A DNA stretch of 31,186 nucleotides, taken from contig VBKY01000049.1 in NCBI GenBank assembly GCA_005879255.1, positions 1 to 31,186 of the forward strand, given 5' to 3'. Shown here piece after piece: positions 30,293-31,186 of the stretch. The position numbers and the translations under genes are program-made. The DNA comes from Deltaproteobacteria bacterium. GTDB lineage: Bacteria > Desulfobacterota_B > Binatia > UBA9968. Under the pieces are notes generated by a model. That model was not told where the DNA came from. It saw only the letters and a list, made by a program, of their open reading frames with translations, and did not search any database. The stretch's first letter is position 1; every line of letters begins with the position of its first letter.

Positions 30293-31186
30293 ATGACATC
30301 GTTGATCGGGTTGCGCGCCCATGCGCGGGAAATATTCATGGCCGGCGTGAAATCGGCTGACCCGGCGGACGGGATCAAGACGAATGTTCGTCTTCATGAT
30401 GATTACCTCCAAATAGCCGATCGAAGCTATCGCCTTTCGAACATTCGAAATATTCTTGTCGTTGGGTGCGGCAAAGCCGCGGCAAAGATGGCGCTCGCCA
30501 TCGAGGATCTTCTTGGCGACAGAGTTAGCGGCGGCATCGTTGTCGTGAAGTACGGTTATGCTCTGTCGCTCGAGAGAATCAAAGTCGTGGAAGCGGGTCA
30601 TCCCATACCGGACGAAGCCGGAGTCGATGGCGCTCATCAAATTATCGAACTTGTTCGAACTGCCGGCGAGAACGATTTGGTATTGGTTCTAATTTCCGGC
30701 GGCGGATCGGCCCTGCTTCCTGCTCCGGCGGATGGCCTGACGTTGGCGGAGAAACAGCGCACGACGCAAATGCTACTGCAGAGCGGTGCGACGATCCAGG
30801 AAGTCAACGCAGTGCGTAAACATATTTCAAAATTGAAAGGCGGGCGGTTTGCAAAACTGCTGGCGCCGGCAAGTTGTGTATCGCTCATTCTCTCCGACGT
30901 CATCGGCGACTCGCTCGAAGCGATCGTTTCCGGCCCGACTGTTGCCGATTCGACAACCTATGGGGATTGTCTGGAAATTATGCGGCGCTATGATCTGACC
31001 GACAAGATGCCTCATGCCGTAGTCGATCTTTTGCGGCGTGGCGCCGAAGGGGCAGTTGACGAAACGCCCAAAACTTCAGATGCGATCTTTCATAAAGTGC
31101 AGAATGTTATCATCGGGAGCAATCGCGCGGCGCTGAACGGCGCCGAGCGCCAAGCCGAGACCTTCGGCTATCAGACACGCGTGCTT
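30293..31186 (+). CDS. Glycerate 2-kinase, MOFRL class (3' end beyond window)
   Basis: The first 298 codons of a cytoplasmic kinase that phosphorylates glycerate at position 2, feeding it into glycolysis, lie here. The remainder, including the MOFRL domain, would be past the window edge. Seen: an N-terminal VVGCGKAAAKMA nucleotide-fold segment (about 57-68), GHPIPDEAG, the phosphate-binding LVLISGGGSALLPAP, NAVRKHISKLKGGR and SLILSDVIGDSLEAIVSGPT. All are typical of this class (GckA/TtuD type; unrelated to GlxK/GarK). ATG 30293 is the first start after the in-frame TGA at 30257; its ribosome site is weak. It has no visible link to the envelope genes before it. Confidence 0.9.
   Translation, partial: MTSLIGLRAHAREIFMAGVKSADPADGIKTNVRLHDDYLQIADRSYRLSNIRNILVVGCGKAAAKMALAIEDLLGDRVSGGIVVVKYGYALSLERIKVVEAGHPIPDEAGVDGAHQIIELVRTAGENDLVLVLISGGGSALLPAPADGLTLAEKQRTTQMLLQSGATIQEVNAVRKHISKLKGGRFAKLLAPASCVSLILSDVIGDSLEAIVSGPTVADSTTYGDCLEIMRRYDLTDKMPHAVVDLLRRGAEGAVDETPKTSDAIFHKVQNVIIGSNRAALNGAERQAETFGYQTRVL

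Overview
The window looks like chromosomal DNA from an uncultured, Gram-negative (diderm) bacterium. Its outer-membrane genes (TamA/TamB, a YdbH/YdbL-type pair, lipoproteins, a Pal/OmpA-type protein) require an outer membrane. Paired UbiD decarboxylases, a MOFRL-type glycerate kinase and many interspersed palindromes suggest a deltaproteobacterial, Binatota or Tectomicrobia-like lineage. That placement is inference from gene content only. I see no rRNA, tRNA, CRISPR array, prophage or plasmid gene.

Layout. 0-4.3 kb holds metabolic genes: a UbiD decarboxylase, a haem-oxygenase-fold protein, a cupin, an FmdB-type zinc-ribbon protein and a dienelactone hydrolase. 4.3-7.5 kb (minus strand) holds a DUF3553-like protein with a small secreted protein, an alpha/beta hydrolase overlapping a JAMM metalloprotease, and a lytic transglycosylase. 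7.7-13.2 kb holds a second, divergent UbiD and a 1157-residue membrane/spermidine-synthase-like/TPR fusion. proC follows at 13.4-14.2 kb. 14.3-15.1 kb is a decayed REP-associated transposase between two palindrome pairs.

15.1-30.1 kb is almost entirely cell-envelope genes: an SH3b protein, tamA-tamB, a DUF1318/YdbL lipoprotein with a YdbH/AsmA-like protein, a CmpX-like channel protein, mscL, a broken lytic transglycosylase, an M48 lipoprotein protease, an OmpA-domain lipoprotein with a long proline run, and a small secreted protein. TamB and YdbH-like proteins belong to the AsmA-like family of proposed inter-membrane lipid conduits, and here the two systems converge on one palindromic repeat. 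The window ends inside a glycerate 2-kinase gene.

Most curious points: the second UbiD appears to lack two of the three canonical catalytic residues while keeping the cofactor/metal triad. The spermidine-synthase-like domain carries an inserted module. The YdbH system lacks a visible ynbE. A 9-bp operator-like palindrome lies between the SH3b gene and tamA. At least five families of interspersed palindromes sit in gene gaps. All alignments to known families were done by eye from memory, with no database search.
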